Shown here: in pieces, positions 1 to 8,902 of the stretch
How positions within the stretch are numbered: the first letter of the stretch is position 1
Layout: each line of letters starts with the position of its first letter
Source: Nesterenkonia xinjiangensis
Lineage (GTDB): Bacteria > Actinomycetota > Actinomycetes > Actinomycetales > Micrococcaceae
NCBI RefSeq assembly: GCF_013410745.1
Contig: NZ_JACCFY010000001.1
Location: 3,224,001 to 3,288,000 of the forward strand
Length of the DNA: 64,000 bases
Reading direction: 5' to 3'
Position numbers and translations under genes: made by a program
Notes under the pieces: model-generated
The model's input: only the letters and a program-made list of their open reading frames with translations
Databases searched by the model: none
What the model was told of the DNA's origin: nothing

Positions 1-488
1 CGCAGGCCCAGGTGAAGCCGCAGCAGTTCAATGACGAGCAGACCATGCAGCTGTCGGCCTATGTGGCCTCGCTGGGCGCGGGCCCGGCCGTGCCTGCGGA
101 GGAGCACACTGACGCGGACCAGGGTGACCCGGCCCGCGGCGGCGAGCTGTTCCGCATCAACTGTGCCATGTGCCACAACGCCGCGGCCGCCGGCGGCGCG
201 CTGACTGAGGGCAAGTACGCGCCGTCGCTGCACGGCGTCGAGGAGCGCCACATCTACGAGGCCATGCAGACCGGCCCGCAGAACATGCCGGTCTTCAACG
301 ACGCCAACATCCCCCCGGAGGACAAGCGTGACATCATCGCCTTCCTGAAGACCTACGACTCCCAGGGCACTCCCGGCGGCTTCGCGCTCGGCTTCCTGGG
401 TCCGGTCTCCGAAGGTCTGTTCATCTGGACCGGCGGGTTGGCAGTGCTCATCGCCTCGATGGTCTGGCTCACCTCGCGCTCCTCCTGA
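1..488 (+). CDS. qcrC: Cytochrome bc1 complex diheme cytochrome c subunit QcrC, 3' end
   Basis: The reading frame is open from the window edge, so this is the C-terminal part only. QcrC is the membrane-anchored diheme cytochrome c of the actinobacterial bc1-aa3 supercomplex and passes electrons from the Rieske protein to cytochrome aa3 oxidase. Visible are the second heme site CAMCH, a downstream NMPVF stretch that could supply the axial Met, and a C-terminal transmembrane anchor (about residues 133-155 of the visible part) ending in a short basic tail. It is followed 78 bp later by qcrA and then qcrB, the standard qcrCAB order. The first heme domain lies outside the window. Identification is secure from motif, anchor and context. 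Confidence 0.95.
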   Translation, partial: QAQVKPQQFNDEQTMQLSAYVASLGAGPAVPAEEHTDADQGDPARGGELFRINCAMCHNAAAAGGALTEGKYAPSLHGVEERHIYEAMQTGPQNMPVFNDANIPPEDKRDIIAFLKTYDSQGTPGGFALGFLGPVSEGLFIWTGGLAVLIASMVWLTSRSS

Positions 489-566
489 GTCGCCGGCCGC
501 GGTGAGCCGCAGACACCGCACACACGCACCCACCACGCAAGCACTCAAGCAAAGGACGAGAACCAT

Positions 567-1649
567 ATGGGCGAGCACGGTCACGGCGACCCGCATGAGT
601 CGGGGGCCGTCATCACTGCCGGTGACGGGGAGTCGGGCAAGTACGCCATCGACAACCCCGGTCTGCCGCCGCACCGCCCGCGGGTGGCAGATGAGGACCC
701 GAAGGCCGCGAAGCGCTCCGAGCGCCAGGTCGCCACGCTGTTCCTCATCTCGATCATCGGCACCGTGATCTTTTTCATCGGCTACTTCGCCGTGGAGCTC
801 AGCGAGGACCTCCACGCCCTGCGCCTGCAGAACACGCTGCTGGGCCTCGGCGTCGGGTTCGCGATGCTGGGCCTCGGCCTGGGCGTGGTCCACTGGGCCA
901 AGACCCTGATGCCGGACCATGAGCTGGTCGAGGCCCGCAAGCCGCTGCGCACGGAGGAGCACCGTCAGGAGGCGGAGCAGATCATCGACGAGGTGCTCGA
1001 CGAATCGGGCATCAAGCGCCGTCCGCTGATCCGCAACACGCTCATCGGTGCCGCCGTGCTGGCCCCGCTGCCGTTCATCCTGACGCTGCGCGACCTGGAC
1101 CGCTCTGAGGACTTCGGCATGGACCGGATGCGCCACTCCCTGTGGGAGGAGGGCGTCCGCCTGGTCCGCGACCCCACCGGCACCCCGATCCGCGCCGCGG
1201 ACATCACCGTGGGCTCGGCCATGCACGTGATCCCGGAGAACCTGCGTGAGGTCTCCGGCCACGCAGACCGTCTCTCGGAGAAGGCCAAGTCCGTGGTGCT
1301 GGTCGTGCGGATGAACCCCGACGAGATCCAGCAGGTGACCCCGGGCCGAGAGGACTGGACCCACGACGGCATCATCGCCTGCTCCAAGGTCTGCACCCAT
1401 GTCGGCTGCCCGGTGGCGCTCTATGAGCGGCACACGCACCACCTGCTCTGCCCCTGCCACCAGTCGACCTTCGACGCCGCGCAGGAGTTCAAAGTGGTCT
1501 TCGGCCCCGCCGGCCGCCCGCTGCCGCAGCTGCCCATCGCCGTGGACGAGGAGGGTTTCCTCATCGCTCGCAGCGACTTCACTGAGCCTGTCGGCCCGAC
1601 CTACTGGGAGCGTGGCTCCACTGACCCCGAGGGTGATTACAACGCATGA
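567..1649 (+). CDS. qcrA: Rieske iron-sulfur subunit QcrA of cytochrome bc1
   Basis: This 360-residue protein oxidises menaquinol at the Qo site through a [2Fe-2S] cluster. The cluster motifs are CTHVGC (ligands C276 and H278, disulfide C281) and CPCHQS (ligands C295 and H298, disulfide C297). Three hydrophobic segments near residues 55-75, 92-112 and 155-173 match the three-helix actinobacterial QcrA rather than the single-helix proteobacterial form. The ATG follows AAAGGACGAG with good spacing. Its stop overlaps the qcrB start by four bases, indicating translational coupling. Confidence 0.97.
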   Translation: MGEHGHGDPHESGAVITAGDGESGKYAIDNPGLPPHRPRVADEDPKAAKRSERQVATLFLISIIGTVIFFIGYFAVELSEDLHALRLQNTLLGLGVGFAMLGLGLGVVHWAKTLMPDHELVEARKPLRTEEHRQEAEQIIDEVLDESGIKRRPLIRNTLIGAAVLAPLPFILTLRDLDRSEDFGMDRMRHSLWEEGVRLVRDPTGTPIRAADITVGSAMHVIPENLREVSGHADRLSEKAKSVVLVVRMNPDEIQQVTPGREDWTHDGIIACSKVCTHVGCPVALYERHTHHLLCPCHQSTFDAAQEFKVVFGPAGRPLPQLPIAVDEEGFLIARSDFTEPVGPTYWERGSTDPEGDYNA

Positions 1650-3370
1650 GCGCCTCCAACGAGACCTACACCGAGGACCAGTACCTCGAGACTGAGAAGT
1701 ACCAGCCCGCCACGTCGACCGGCCGTATCGCCAACTACGTGGACCAGCGAGTCGGCGGCTCCGGCATGGTCCGTGAGTTCGGGCGGAAGATCTTCCCGGA
1801 CCACTGGACCTTCATGTTCGGCGAGGTGGCCCTCTACAGCTTCGTCATCCTCATCCTCTCGGGGACGTTCCTGACCTTCTGGTTCGACCCGTCGATGGCC
1901 AGCACCCGCTATGACGGCTCCTATGCGCCCCTGCAGGGCCTGGAGATGTCCACGGCCTACGCGACAGCTCTGGAGCTGTCCTTCGACGTGCGCGGCGGCC
2001 TCTTCATGCGTCAGCTGCACCACTGGGCGGCGCTGCTCTTCGTGATGGCGATGTCGATCCACATGCTCCGTGTCTTCTTCACCGGAGCCTTCCGGAAGCC
2101 GCGCGAGCTCAACTGGGTCGTCGGCTGCGCGCTGCTGATCATGGGCCTGGGTGCCGGCTTCACCGGCTACTCGCTGCCGGACGAGGTGCTCTCCGGCAAC
2201 GGCCTGCGCATCATCGACGGCATCCTGAAGGCCCTGCCCGTGGTCGGGACATACATGTCCTTCTTCCTCTTCGGCGGAGAGTTCCCCGGCGGCGAGGTCA
2301 TCCCGCGGCTCTATGTCATGCACATCATGGTCATCCCGGCACTGATCCTGGTGCTGATCGCGGTCCACCTGTTCATGGTGGTCACGCACAAGCACACCCA
2401 GTACCCCGGCCCGGGCCGCACCGAGCGCAACGTGGTCGGCTACCCGGTCGGTCCGGTGTATGCGGCCAAGGCCGGCGGCTTCTTCTTCATCGTCTTCGGG
2501 ATACTCGCGGTCATCTCCGGCACCTTCCAGATCAACGCGCTGTGGAACTACGGCCCCTACGACCCCTCGCCGGTCCAGGCCGGGGCCCAGCCCGACTGGT
2601 ACATCGGTCCGTTCGAGGGCGTGCTGCGACTGATGCCCGGCTTCCTGGGCAACATTCCGCTCGAATTCGTCATCCCCACTCCCTGGGGTGGGAACTCCGT
2701 GGCGACTCCGGTGCTCATACCGCTGATCCCTGTGGGCATCATGTTCCTGGTGATGTTCATCTGGCCGTGGGTCGAGTCCTGGATCACCGGGGACAAGAAG
2801 GAGCACCACATCCTGGACCGTCCGCGCAACGCTCCGACGCGCACCGCGGTCGGCGTCGCCAGCGTGACGTTCTACTGCATCATGTGGGGCATGGGGTCCA
2901 ACGACCTCATCGCCACGCACTTCCACCTCTCGCTCAACGACATCACCTACTGGTCGCGAGTGCTGATCTTCGTGGGCCCGATCATCGCGTTCATGCTCAC
3001 GAAGCGGATCTGCCTGTCTCTGCAGCGCAAGGACCGGGAGACGGTGCTCCATGGTCATGAGGCCGGTGTGATCGAGATGCTGCCGCACGGGGAGTTCCGT
3101 GAGAAGCACACCCGCCCGTCCGACTACGAGCTGTACACGCTGGTGGCCTATGAGGCTCCGGCCCCCTCGGGCCCGCAGCCGAACGCCAAGGGCCGGATCA
3201 CCCGCATCGAGAAGTTCCGGGCGAAGCTCAATCAGTGGTTCTACGAGGACCGTGTCGAGCCGGTCAGTCGCGAGGAGTACCTCGAGGCCCTGGAGCACGA
3301 TCACCACGGCGACGGCCACCAGGGTGGTCTCGAAGCCACGGATCGGCACACGATCGAGGCCAGGCACTGA
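1646..3370 (+). CDS. qcrB: Cytochrome b subunit QcrB of cytochrome bc1
   Basis: A 574-residue polytopic cytochrome b. Histidine-bearing helices (HHWAALLFVMAMSIHM and MHIMVIPALILVLIAVHLFM) supply the b-heme ligands, and PDWY is the actinobacterial version of the PEWY Qo-site motif. The long hydrophilic C-terminal tail (after about residue 470) is typical of actinobacterial QcrB. The gene overlaps qcrA by 4 bp and ends the operon: a strong hairpin begins 40 bp after the stop. Confidence 0.97.
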   Translation: MSASNETYTEDQYLETEKYQPATSTGRIANYVDQRVGGSGMVREFGRKIFPDHWTFMFGEVALYSFVILILSGTFLTFWFDPSMASTRYDGSYAPLQGLEMSTAYATALELSFDVRGGLFMRQLHHWAALLFVMAMSIHMLRVFFTGAFRKPRELNWVVGCALLIMGLGAGFTGYSLPDEVLSGNGLRIIDGILKALPVVGTYMSFFLFGGEFPGGEVIPRLYVMHIMVIPALILVLIAVHLFMVVTHKHTQYPGPGRTERNVVGYPVGPVYAAKAGGFFFIVFGILAVISGTFQINALWNYGPYDPSPVQAGAQPDWYIGPFEGVLRLMPGFLGNIPLEFVIPTPWGGNSVATPVLIPLIPVGIMFLVMFIWPWVESWITGDKKEHHILDRPRNAPTRTAVGVASVTFYCIMWGMGSNDLIATHFHLSLNDITYWSRVLIFVGPIIAFMLTKRICLSLQRKDRETVLHGHEAGVIEMLPHGEFREKHTRPSDYELYTLVAYEAPAPSGPQPNAKGRITRIEKFRAKLNQWFYEDRVEPVSREEYLEALEHDHHGDGHQGGLEATDRHTIEARH

Positions 3371-3410
3371 GCATGAGCCGGGCCATCGGCTGAGCAGCTC
3401 CGGCTGACAC

Positions 3411-3460
3411 GACGACGGTGGGGCCGCTTCCTCTTCGGAGGAGGCGGCCCCACCGTCGTC
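3411..3460. terminator. Bidirectional terminator between qcrB and rarA
   Basis: Two 23-base arms pair with a single G-U mismatch around a TTCG tetraloop at 3434-3437. The hairpin lies between the convergent stops of qcrB and rarA. There is no U-tract on either side, so it resembles the GC-rich terminators of actinobacteria. Confidence 0.8.
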
Positions 3461-3492
3461 CGGGCAGCGGGGCGCCGGATCCCGTCAGGAGT

Positions 3493-4899
3493 TCAGCTGC
3501 GCCGGCGCACGATGGCGCGGAGCTTCTCCAGCCGCTGGGCGACGGCGCGCTCCTGGCCGTTGCCGGTGGGGCGGTAGTAGTCGACGTCGAGGAGGTCGTC
3601 CGGCGGGTACTGCTGGGCGGCCACGTGATGTGGCTCCTCGTGGGCGTTGACATAGCTGCGGCCGTGGCCGAGCCGGTGTGCGCCCGAGTAGTGCGCGTCG
3701 CGCAGGTGCATCGGCACCGGGCCCCCGCGGCCGGCTCGGACGTCGGCGATGGCGGCGTCCAGGGCCCGATAGGAGGCGTTGGACTTCGGTGCGGTTGCGA
3801 TGTGGACCGTCGCCTCGGCGAGCAGGATGCGCGCTTCCGGCATGCCGATGAGCTGGACGGCCTGCGCGGCGGCCATCGCGGTCTGCAGCGCGCTGGGGTC
3901 AGCCATGCCCACCTCTTCGCCGGCAGCGATGACCAGGCGGCGTGCGATGAATCGCGGGTCCTCCCCGGCGACGACCATCCGCGCCAGGTAGTGCAGGGCG
4001 GCATCGGGATCAGAGCCCCGCAGCGACTTGATGAACGCGGAGACGATGTCATAGTGCTGGTCGCCGTCGCGGTCGTAGCGCTGGACCGCATGGTCCATCG
4101 CCTGCTCAGCATCTTCGGCGGTGATCGTCACCAGGGGGCGGTCTGTGGTCTCGGCGGATTCTGCGCCCTCACCCTCGGCCTCGGCGCGTCCTGCGGCGAC
4201 GGCGGCCGCCGCCTCCAGTGTGGTCAGCACCCGACGAGCGTCGCCGCCGGCCATGCGCAGGATGTGTCCGCGGGCGTCGTCGTCGAGTGTGAACGAGCTG
4301 TCGAGGCCGCGCTCGTCACGCAGGGAACGGTCGATCAGCGCGCCGGTGTCCTCGTCGGTCAGCGGTCGCAGCGTCAGCAGCAGCGAACGGGACAGCAGAG
4401 GTGAGACCACGGAGAACGAGGGGTTCTCCGTGGTCGCGGCGACGAGGATGATCCACCCATTCTCCACTCCGGGAAGCAGGGCGTCCTGCTGGGCCTTGTT
4501 GAACCGGTGGATCTCGTCGAGGAACAGCACGGTGGTCCGCCCGTGCAGATCCCTGTCCTCCAGCGCCTGGTCCATGACGCGACGCACGTCCTTGACCCCT
4601 GCACGGATGGCGGAGAGCTCCACGAATGTGCGGGACTCGCCGCGGGCGATCACATGGGCGAGCGTGGTCTTGCCCGTGCCCGGCGGGCCGTAGAGGATGA
4701 CGGAGGAGGCACCCGCGGGACCGCGGGATCCCTCGGTGAGGATCCGCAGTGGAGAACCCTGGTCCAGCAGATGCTGCTGGCCCACCACCTCGTCCAGGTT
4801 CCGTGGGCGCATGCGCACTGCCAGCGGGACGTGACGGCGTCGTCCGCCGCCCTCCTCGTCCGCGGCGGAGAACAGATCGCCGGTCAGGGGATCGGTCAC
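3493..4899 (-). CDS. rarA: Replication-associated recombination protein A (RarA/MgsA AAA+ ATPase)
   Basis: A 468-residue clamp-loader-like AAA+ ATPase of the RarA/MgsA/WRNIP1 family, which acts at stalled replication forks. It has Walker [12 protein letters not shown] (about residues 70-80), Walker [10 protein letters not shown], and a sensor-1-like region around VAATTENPS. The C-terminal tetramerisation domain contains the family stretches [18 protein letters not shown] and [14 protein letters not shown]. The start is GTG, 6 bp after AGGAG. A low-complexity Ala/Glu insert near residues 235-255 is unusual but keeps frame. It is transcribed alone, convergent with qcrB. Confidence 0.95.
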   Translation of the reverse strand: MTDPLTGDLFSAADEEGGGRRRHVPLAVRMRPRNLDEVVGQQHLLDQGSPLRILTEGSRGPAGASSVILYGPPGTGKTTLAHVIARGESRTFVELSAIRAGVKDVRRVMDQALEDRDLHGRTTVLFLDEIHRFNKAQQDALLPGVENGWIILVAATTENPSFSVVSPLLSRSLLLTLRPLTDEDTGALIDRSLRDERGLDSSFTLDDDARGHILRMAGGDARRVLTTLEAAAAVAAGRAEAEGEGAESAETTDRPLVTITAEDAEQAMDHAVQRYDRDGDQHYDIVSAFIKSLRGSDPDAALHYLARMVVAGEDPRFIARRLVIAAGEEVGMADPSALQTAMAAAQAVQLIGMPEARILLAEATVHIATAPKSNASYRALDAAIADVRAGRGGPVPMHLRDAHYSGAHRLGHGRSYVNAHEEPHHVAAQQYPPDDLLDVDYYRPTGNGQERAVAQRLEKLRAIVRRRS

Positions 4900-4995
4900 C
4901 GGACACTCCTCGTAGACATGTTCGAATCGGACAGCACCACTCTACCGCCGCGCGCCGGTCGAGGCGGTGCTCTCCACGGTGCCAGAATGGGCACC

Positions 4996-5460
4996 ATGCG
5001 TGCCGTGATCCAGCGAGTCTCCCGTGCCCAGGTCCGCGCCGAGCTGGCTCAGGGCGGCTCCCACGTCTCCGGCTTCGACGGCGAGGGCCTGGTGGTCCTG
5101 CTGGGCGTCACCCATGGGGACACCGAGCAGGAGGCCCGGCTGCTGGCGGAGAAGACCTGGCGGCTGCGGATCCTGGCCGATGAGCGTTCCGCCGAGCAGG
5201 CGGGGGCTCCGGTGCTGGCCGTCAGTCAGTTCACCCTCTACGGAGACGCGCGCAAGGGACGCCGCCCCTCCTGGAGCAGGGCGGCGCCCGCGGAGGTGGG
5301 GGAGCCCGTCTGCCGGGACTATGTGTGGTTTCTGCGCGAGCTCGGCGCCGAGGTCCTCACTGGCGTGTTCGGCGCGGCCATGGAGGTGGAGCTGGTCAAC
5401 GACGGTCCGGTGACGCTGATCCTCGACACGGAGGAGCTGCGCAGACCCCGCCGGAGCTGA
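4996..5460 (+). CDS. dtd: D-aminoacyl-tRNA deacylase
   Basis: This 154-residue enzyme removes mischarged D-amino acids (and Gly from tRNA-Ala) from tRNAs. Both signature motifs are present: SQFTLYGD and NDGPVT, where SQFTL and the Gly-cisPro pair form the active site. The ATG giving MRAVIQRVSRA fits the family N-terminus exactly; an upstream ATG at 4987 would add only three residues. There is no ribosome site, but a CAGAAT box ends 7 nt before the ATG, so the mRNA may be leaderless. It is divergent from rarA and convergent with aspS. Confidence 0.95.
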   Translation: MRAVIQRVSRAQVRAELAQGGSHVSGFDGEGLVVLLGVTHGDTEQEARLLAEKTWRLRILADERSAEQAGAPVLAVSQFTLYGDARKGRRPSWSRAAPAEVGEPVCRDYVWFLRELGAEVLTGVFGAAMEVELVNDGPVTLILDTEELRRPRRS

Positions 5461-5492
5461 GTCCGACGGGCCCTGCGCGGGTCACCGGCCTG

Positions 5493-5513
5493 CGTCCGTG
5501 GATGGAGCGGACG
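5493..5513. terminator. Possible terminator hairpin between dtd and aspS
   Basis: A 6-bp perfect stem (CGTCCG/CGGACG) with a 9-nt loop sits in the 55-bp gap between convergent genes. It is short and lacks a U-tract, so the call rests mainly on position. Confidence 0.35.
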
Positions 5514-5515
5514 GG

Positions 5516-7339
5516 TCAGGCCTCGGCCGTGGCGTGCTGGGTGGCGGCGGAGGCCTTCTGACCCTCGGGAGCACCGTCCGTGCGCTCGGGACGTGCATCC
5601 ACTCCAGCCTCTTTGCGCTGCTGGGGGGTGATCGGCGCCGGTGCTGCGGTCAGCGGGTCGAATCCACCGCCCGATTTCGGAAAGGCGATGACCTCGCGGA
5701 TCGAGGACTCCCCGGTGAGCAGGGCGACCACACGGTCCCAGCCGAAGGCGATGCCACCGTGCGGGGGCGCTCCGAACTTGAAGGCGTCGAGCAGGAATCC
5801 GAACTTCTCGCGTGACTCCTCCTCGCCGATGCCCATCACGGCGAAGATCCGCTCCTGCATCTCCCGCCGGTGGACACGGATCGATCCTCCGCCGATCTCG
5901 TTGCCGTTGCAGACGAGGTCGTAGGCGTAGGCGAGGGCCTCACCAGGCTCGGTGTCGAAGCTGTCGGCGAACTCCGGCTTCGGCGCGGTGAAGGCGTGGT
6001 GCACTGCGGTCCAGGTTCCGGAGCCGACGGCGACGTCACCGGCTGCGGTGGCCTCAGCAGTGGGCTCGAACATGGGTGCGTCGACGACCCACACGAAGGA
6101 CCAGGAGTCGTGGTCGATGAGTCCCGTGCGTTCGGCGATCTCCACGCGGGCCGCGCCGAGAAGCGCACGAGAGGCCTTCTGCTCGCCCGCGGCGAAGAAG
6201 ATGCAGTCTCCAGGCTGAGCGCCGACGGCCTCGAGCAGGCCGGCCCGCTCCCGCTCGGAGAGGTTCTTGGCGACCGGCCCGCCCAGCTCGCCGTCCTCGG
6301 TGACGAGCACGTAGGCGAGCCCCTTGGCGCCGCGCTGCTTGGCCCACTCCTGCCAGGCGTCGAGGGTCCGGCGGGGCTGGTCGGCTCCGCCGGGCATGAC
6401 CACAGCGCCCACATAGGGGGACCGGAAGACCCGGAACGGAGTCTCGGAGAAGTACTCGGTGAGCTCCACCAGCTCGAGGCTGAAACGCAGGTCCGGCTTG
6501 TCGGTGCCGTAGCGCGCCATCGCCTCACGGTAGGTGATCCGCGGCAGCGGGCCCTCCAGGTCGACGTCGATCAGCCGCCACAGTCGCTGGACGAGCTCCT
6601 CGGTCAGGCCGATGATGTCCTCCTGGTCCACGAAGCTGGCCTCGATGTCCAGCTGGGTGAACTCCGGCTGACGGTCCGCGCGGAAGTCTTCGTCGCGATA
6701 GCAGCGTGCGATCTGGTAGTACTTCTCGAATCCGCCGACCTGCAGGAGCTGCTTGAACAGCTGCGGGGACTGCGGCAGGGCGTACCAGGCGCCCGGAGCT
6801 AGGCGGGCCGGCACCAGGAAGTCGCGGGCACCCTCAGGAGTCGACCGGGTCAGCGTCGGAGTCTCGATCTCGGTGAAGTCCTCGGAGTGCAGGAACTCCC
6901 GGGCCACGCGGTTCGCCTCCGAACGCAGGCGCAGGGCGCGCTGCGGGGCTTCCCTGCGCAGGTCCAGGTAGCGGTGACGCAGGCGCGCCTCCTCACCGAC
7001 CTCGACATGCTCGTCCACCTGGAAGGGCAGCGGGTCGGCGGTGTTGAGCACCGTGACCTCGGCGGCGATCACCTCGACCTCGCCGGAGGCCAGGTGGGGG
7101 TTCTCGTTGCCCTCGGGGCGGCGCTCCACGGTGCCGCGCACCTGGAGGACGTACTCGTTGCGCAGCGGGGCGAAGTCCTTCTCGTCGCGCACCACGACCT
7201 GGGCCACGCCGGAGGCATCGCGCAGGTCGAGGAACGCCACGCCGCCGTGGTCGCGGCGACGGGCGACCCAGCCGGTCAGCGTCACGGTCTGTCCGATGTG
7301 CTCGGCGCCCAGGGCGCCGTTGTGATGTGTGCGAAGCAC
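5516..7339 (-). CDS. aspS: Aspartyl-tRNA synthetase
   Basis: A 607-residue class IIb synthetase. An N-terminal OB-fold anticodon-binding domain is followed by class II motif 2 ([13 protein letters not shown]), the Asp-binding stretch [12 protein letters not shown], the bacterial GAD insertion domain (about residues 290-430) and motif 3 [15 protein letters not shown]. The start is the GTG giving [17 protein letters not shown], matching the family N-terminus MLRTH, 6 bp after GGAAGGAC. A 34-codon upstream extension of the frame is non-family and was dropped. A short low-complexity tail follows the family C-terminus. It lies downstream of hisS on the same strand (135-bp gap). Confidence 0.96.
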   Translation of the reverse strand: MLRTHHNGALGAEHIGQTVTLTGWVARRRDHGGVAFLDLRDASGVAQVVVRDEKDFAPLRNEYVLQVRGTVERRPEGNENPHLASGEVEVIAAEVTVLNTADPLPFQVDEHVEVGEEARLRHRYLDLRREAPQRALRLRSEANRVAREFLHSEDFTEIETPTLTRSTPEGARDFLVPARLAPGAWYALPQSPQLFKQLLQVGGFEKYYQIARCYRDEDFRADRQPEFTQLDIEASFVDQEDIIGLTEELVQRLWRLIDVDLEGPLPRITYREAMARYGTDKPDLRFSLELVELTEYFSETPFRVFRSPYVGAVVMPGGADQPRRTLDAWQEWAKQRGAKGLAYVLVTEDGELGGPVAKNLSERERAGLLEAVGAQPGDCIFFAAGEQKASRALLGAARVEIAERTGLIDHDSWSFVWVVDAPMFEPTAEATAAGDVAVGSGTWTAVHHAFTAPKPEFADSFDTEPGEALAYAYDLVCNGNEIGGGSIRVHRREMQERIFAVMGIGEEESREKFGFLLDAFKFGAPPHGGIAFGWDRVVALLTGESSIREVIAFPKSGGGFDPLTAAPAPITPQQRKEAGVDARPERTDGAPEGQKASAATQHATAEA

Positions 7340-7474
7340 GGTGTCCTTCCCTGGAGGTCTGTCGGAGGTCGCTGCGGCGGTGGTGCGTCGCGTCGGCCTC
7401 GTGGTGCTGGTGTATGGCGTGTGGTGGCTGCTGCGTGGCACGTCCGTGCCTCGTGGTCGGAGCCCGTTCCCGGA

Positions 7475-8800
7475 TCAGCCCGCGGGGAGCACCCGCGGGA
7501 CCAGATCCTCCTCGGGCGGCGTCCAGGTCCGGGGATCTGCGGCCACCTGTTCGCCGGAGCGGATGTCCTTGACCTCGTGAAGGCCCTGGTCGTCGGTGAA
7601 CCACACGAAGGGGATGCCGCGGCGGTCGGCGTGGCGGATCTGCTTGCCGAACTTCTCGGCACGCAGGGCGACCTCCACATTGACCCCCCGGGACCGGAGC
7701 GCGTCGGCCACGTCCTGCGCCGCTCCCCAATCCTCGTCGGTGCGCAGCGCCACGTAGACCGCACTGGGCACCGCACGGGTGGAGGTCACGGTGCCTTCGG
7801 TCAGCATCCGGGAGACCAGACGCGTCACTCCGATGGAGAGCCCGACCCCGGGGAAGCTGCGCTTCCCCGCCGAGGCCAGCGACTCATAGCGTCCGCCTGA
7901 ACAGATCGAGCCGAGCGACTCGTGACCCTCGAGGACGGTCTCATAGACGGTGCCGGTGTAGTAGTCCAGCCCGCGGGCGATGGAGAGGTCGGCCACCGCG
8001 CGTCCGGGCACGCGGCGTTCGAGCTCCCCGATGACCTCGGCGAGCTCGGCCAGGCCTGCGTCGAGCAGCTCGTGCTCGCCGCCCAGCGCACGGACCCGCT
8101 CCACGAAGCTGAGGTCCTCGGTGCGGATCTGGGCCAGGGCAAGCGCCTTCTCCGCCTGCTCGGCGGTGGCACCGGCGGTCTCCATGAGCTCGGCGGCCAC
8201 CCGCTCACGACCGATCTTCTCGAGCTTGTCGATCGCGCGGAGCACCGCAGCGGTGTCCTGCAGCCCGATCGAGAGGTAGAACCCCTCGGAGAGCCTGCGG
8301 TTGTTCACCCGCAGACGGAAGTCTCCGATCGGCAGCGACTCCAGTGCACGGGCCATCACCACGGCCAGCTCGACGTCGCAGCGGAACGGAAGCGCTCCGT
8401 CGCCGACGATGTCGATGTCGGCCTGGGTGAACTCGCGGTATCGGCCGTCCTGGGGGCGCTCCCCCCGCCAGACCTTCTGGATCTGGTAGCGGCGGAAGGG
8501 GAAAGCCAGGTGCCCGGCGTTCTCCACCACGTATCGGGCGAAGGGCACGGTCAGGTCGAAGTGCAGCGCGAGGCGGGCCTCGGCGTCGTCCTGCGCCTGG
8601 AGTCGGGAGACGCCGTAGATCTCCTTGTCGATCTCGCCCTTCTGCAGCAGCGTCTCCACCGTCTCCACCGCGCGGGACTCGACGGAGGAGAACCCATGAC
8701 GCTCGAAGACCTCCCGCAGCGTGTCGAGCACGTGGAGCTCCACCAGGCGCTCCTGGGGGAGCCACTCGGTGAAGCCGGAGAGGGACGTTGTGCGTGCCAT
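7475..8800 (-). CDS. hisS: Histidyl-tRNA synthetase
   Basis: A 441-residue class IIa synthetase. It shows motif 2 with YQIQKVWRGERP, the histidine-specific ARGLDYYTGTVYE motif, motif 3 around FPGVGLSIGVTRL and a C-terminal anticodon-binding domain (about residues 340-430). The ATG giving MARTTSLSGFTEWLP fits the family start, with GAGGAG about 14 bp upstream. An in-frame extension into the divergent DUF349 gene was rejected. hisS-aspS adjacency is common in Actinobacteria. The window also carries the cognate tRNA-His gene near 47.8 kb. Confidence 0.96.
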   Translation of the reverse strand: MARTTSLSGFTEWLPQERLVELHVLDTLREVFERHGFSSVESRAVETVETLLQKGEIDKEIYGVSRLQAQDDAEARLALHFDLTVPFARYVVENAGHLAFPFRRYQIQKVWRGERPQDGRYREFTQADIDIVGDGALPFRCDVELAVVMARALESLPIGDFRLRVNNRRLSEGFYLSIGLQDTAAVLRAIDKLEKIGRERVAAELMETAGATAEQAEKALALAQIRTEDLSFVERVRALGGEHELLDAGLAELAEVIGELERRVPGRAVADLSIARGLDYYTGTVYETVLEGHESLGSICSGGRYESLASAGKRSFPGVGLSIGVTRLVSRMLTEGTVTSTRAVPSAVYVALRTDEDWGAAQDVADALRSRGVNVEVALRAEKFGKQIRHADRRGIPFVWFTDDQGLHEVKDIRSGEQVAADPRTWTPPEEDLVPRVLPAG

Positions 8801-8886
8801 GCGGAGAGGACGCTCCTCACTGGAGGTGACGGGTCGGAAGACTGGATCATCATACCGGCCCCGTCGCAGGTCGCGCGCGGTGCCGG

Positions 8887-8902
8887 TAGGGTGGTGGTCA
8901 TG
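8887..8902 (+). promoter_or_regulatory. Putative -10 box and leaderless start of the DUF349 gene
   Basis: TAGGGT at 8887-8892 is followed by 7 nt and the ATG at 8900. No Shine-Dalgarno sequence fits in that space, so transcription probably starts on the start codon. Confidence 0.5.

Noticed and set aside
1637-3367. 576-codon frame antisense to qcrB
   Set aside because: Shadow of qcrB codon bias; no recognisable family and no ribosome site.
3418-4404. 328-codon plus-strand frame opposite rarA
   Set aside because: Starts within the terminator hairpin and has Gly/Arg/Val-rich shadow composition.
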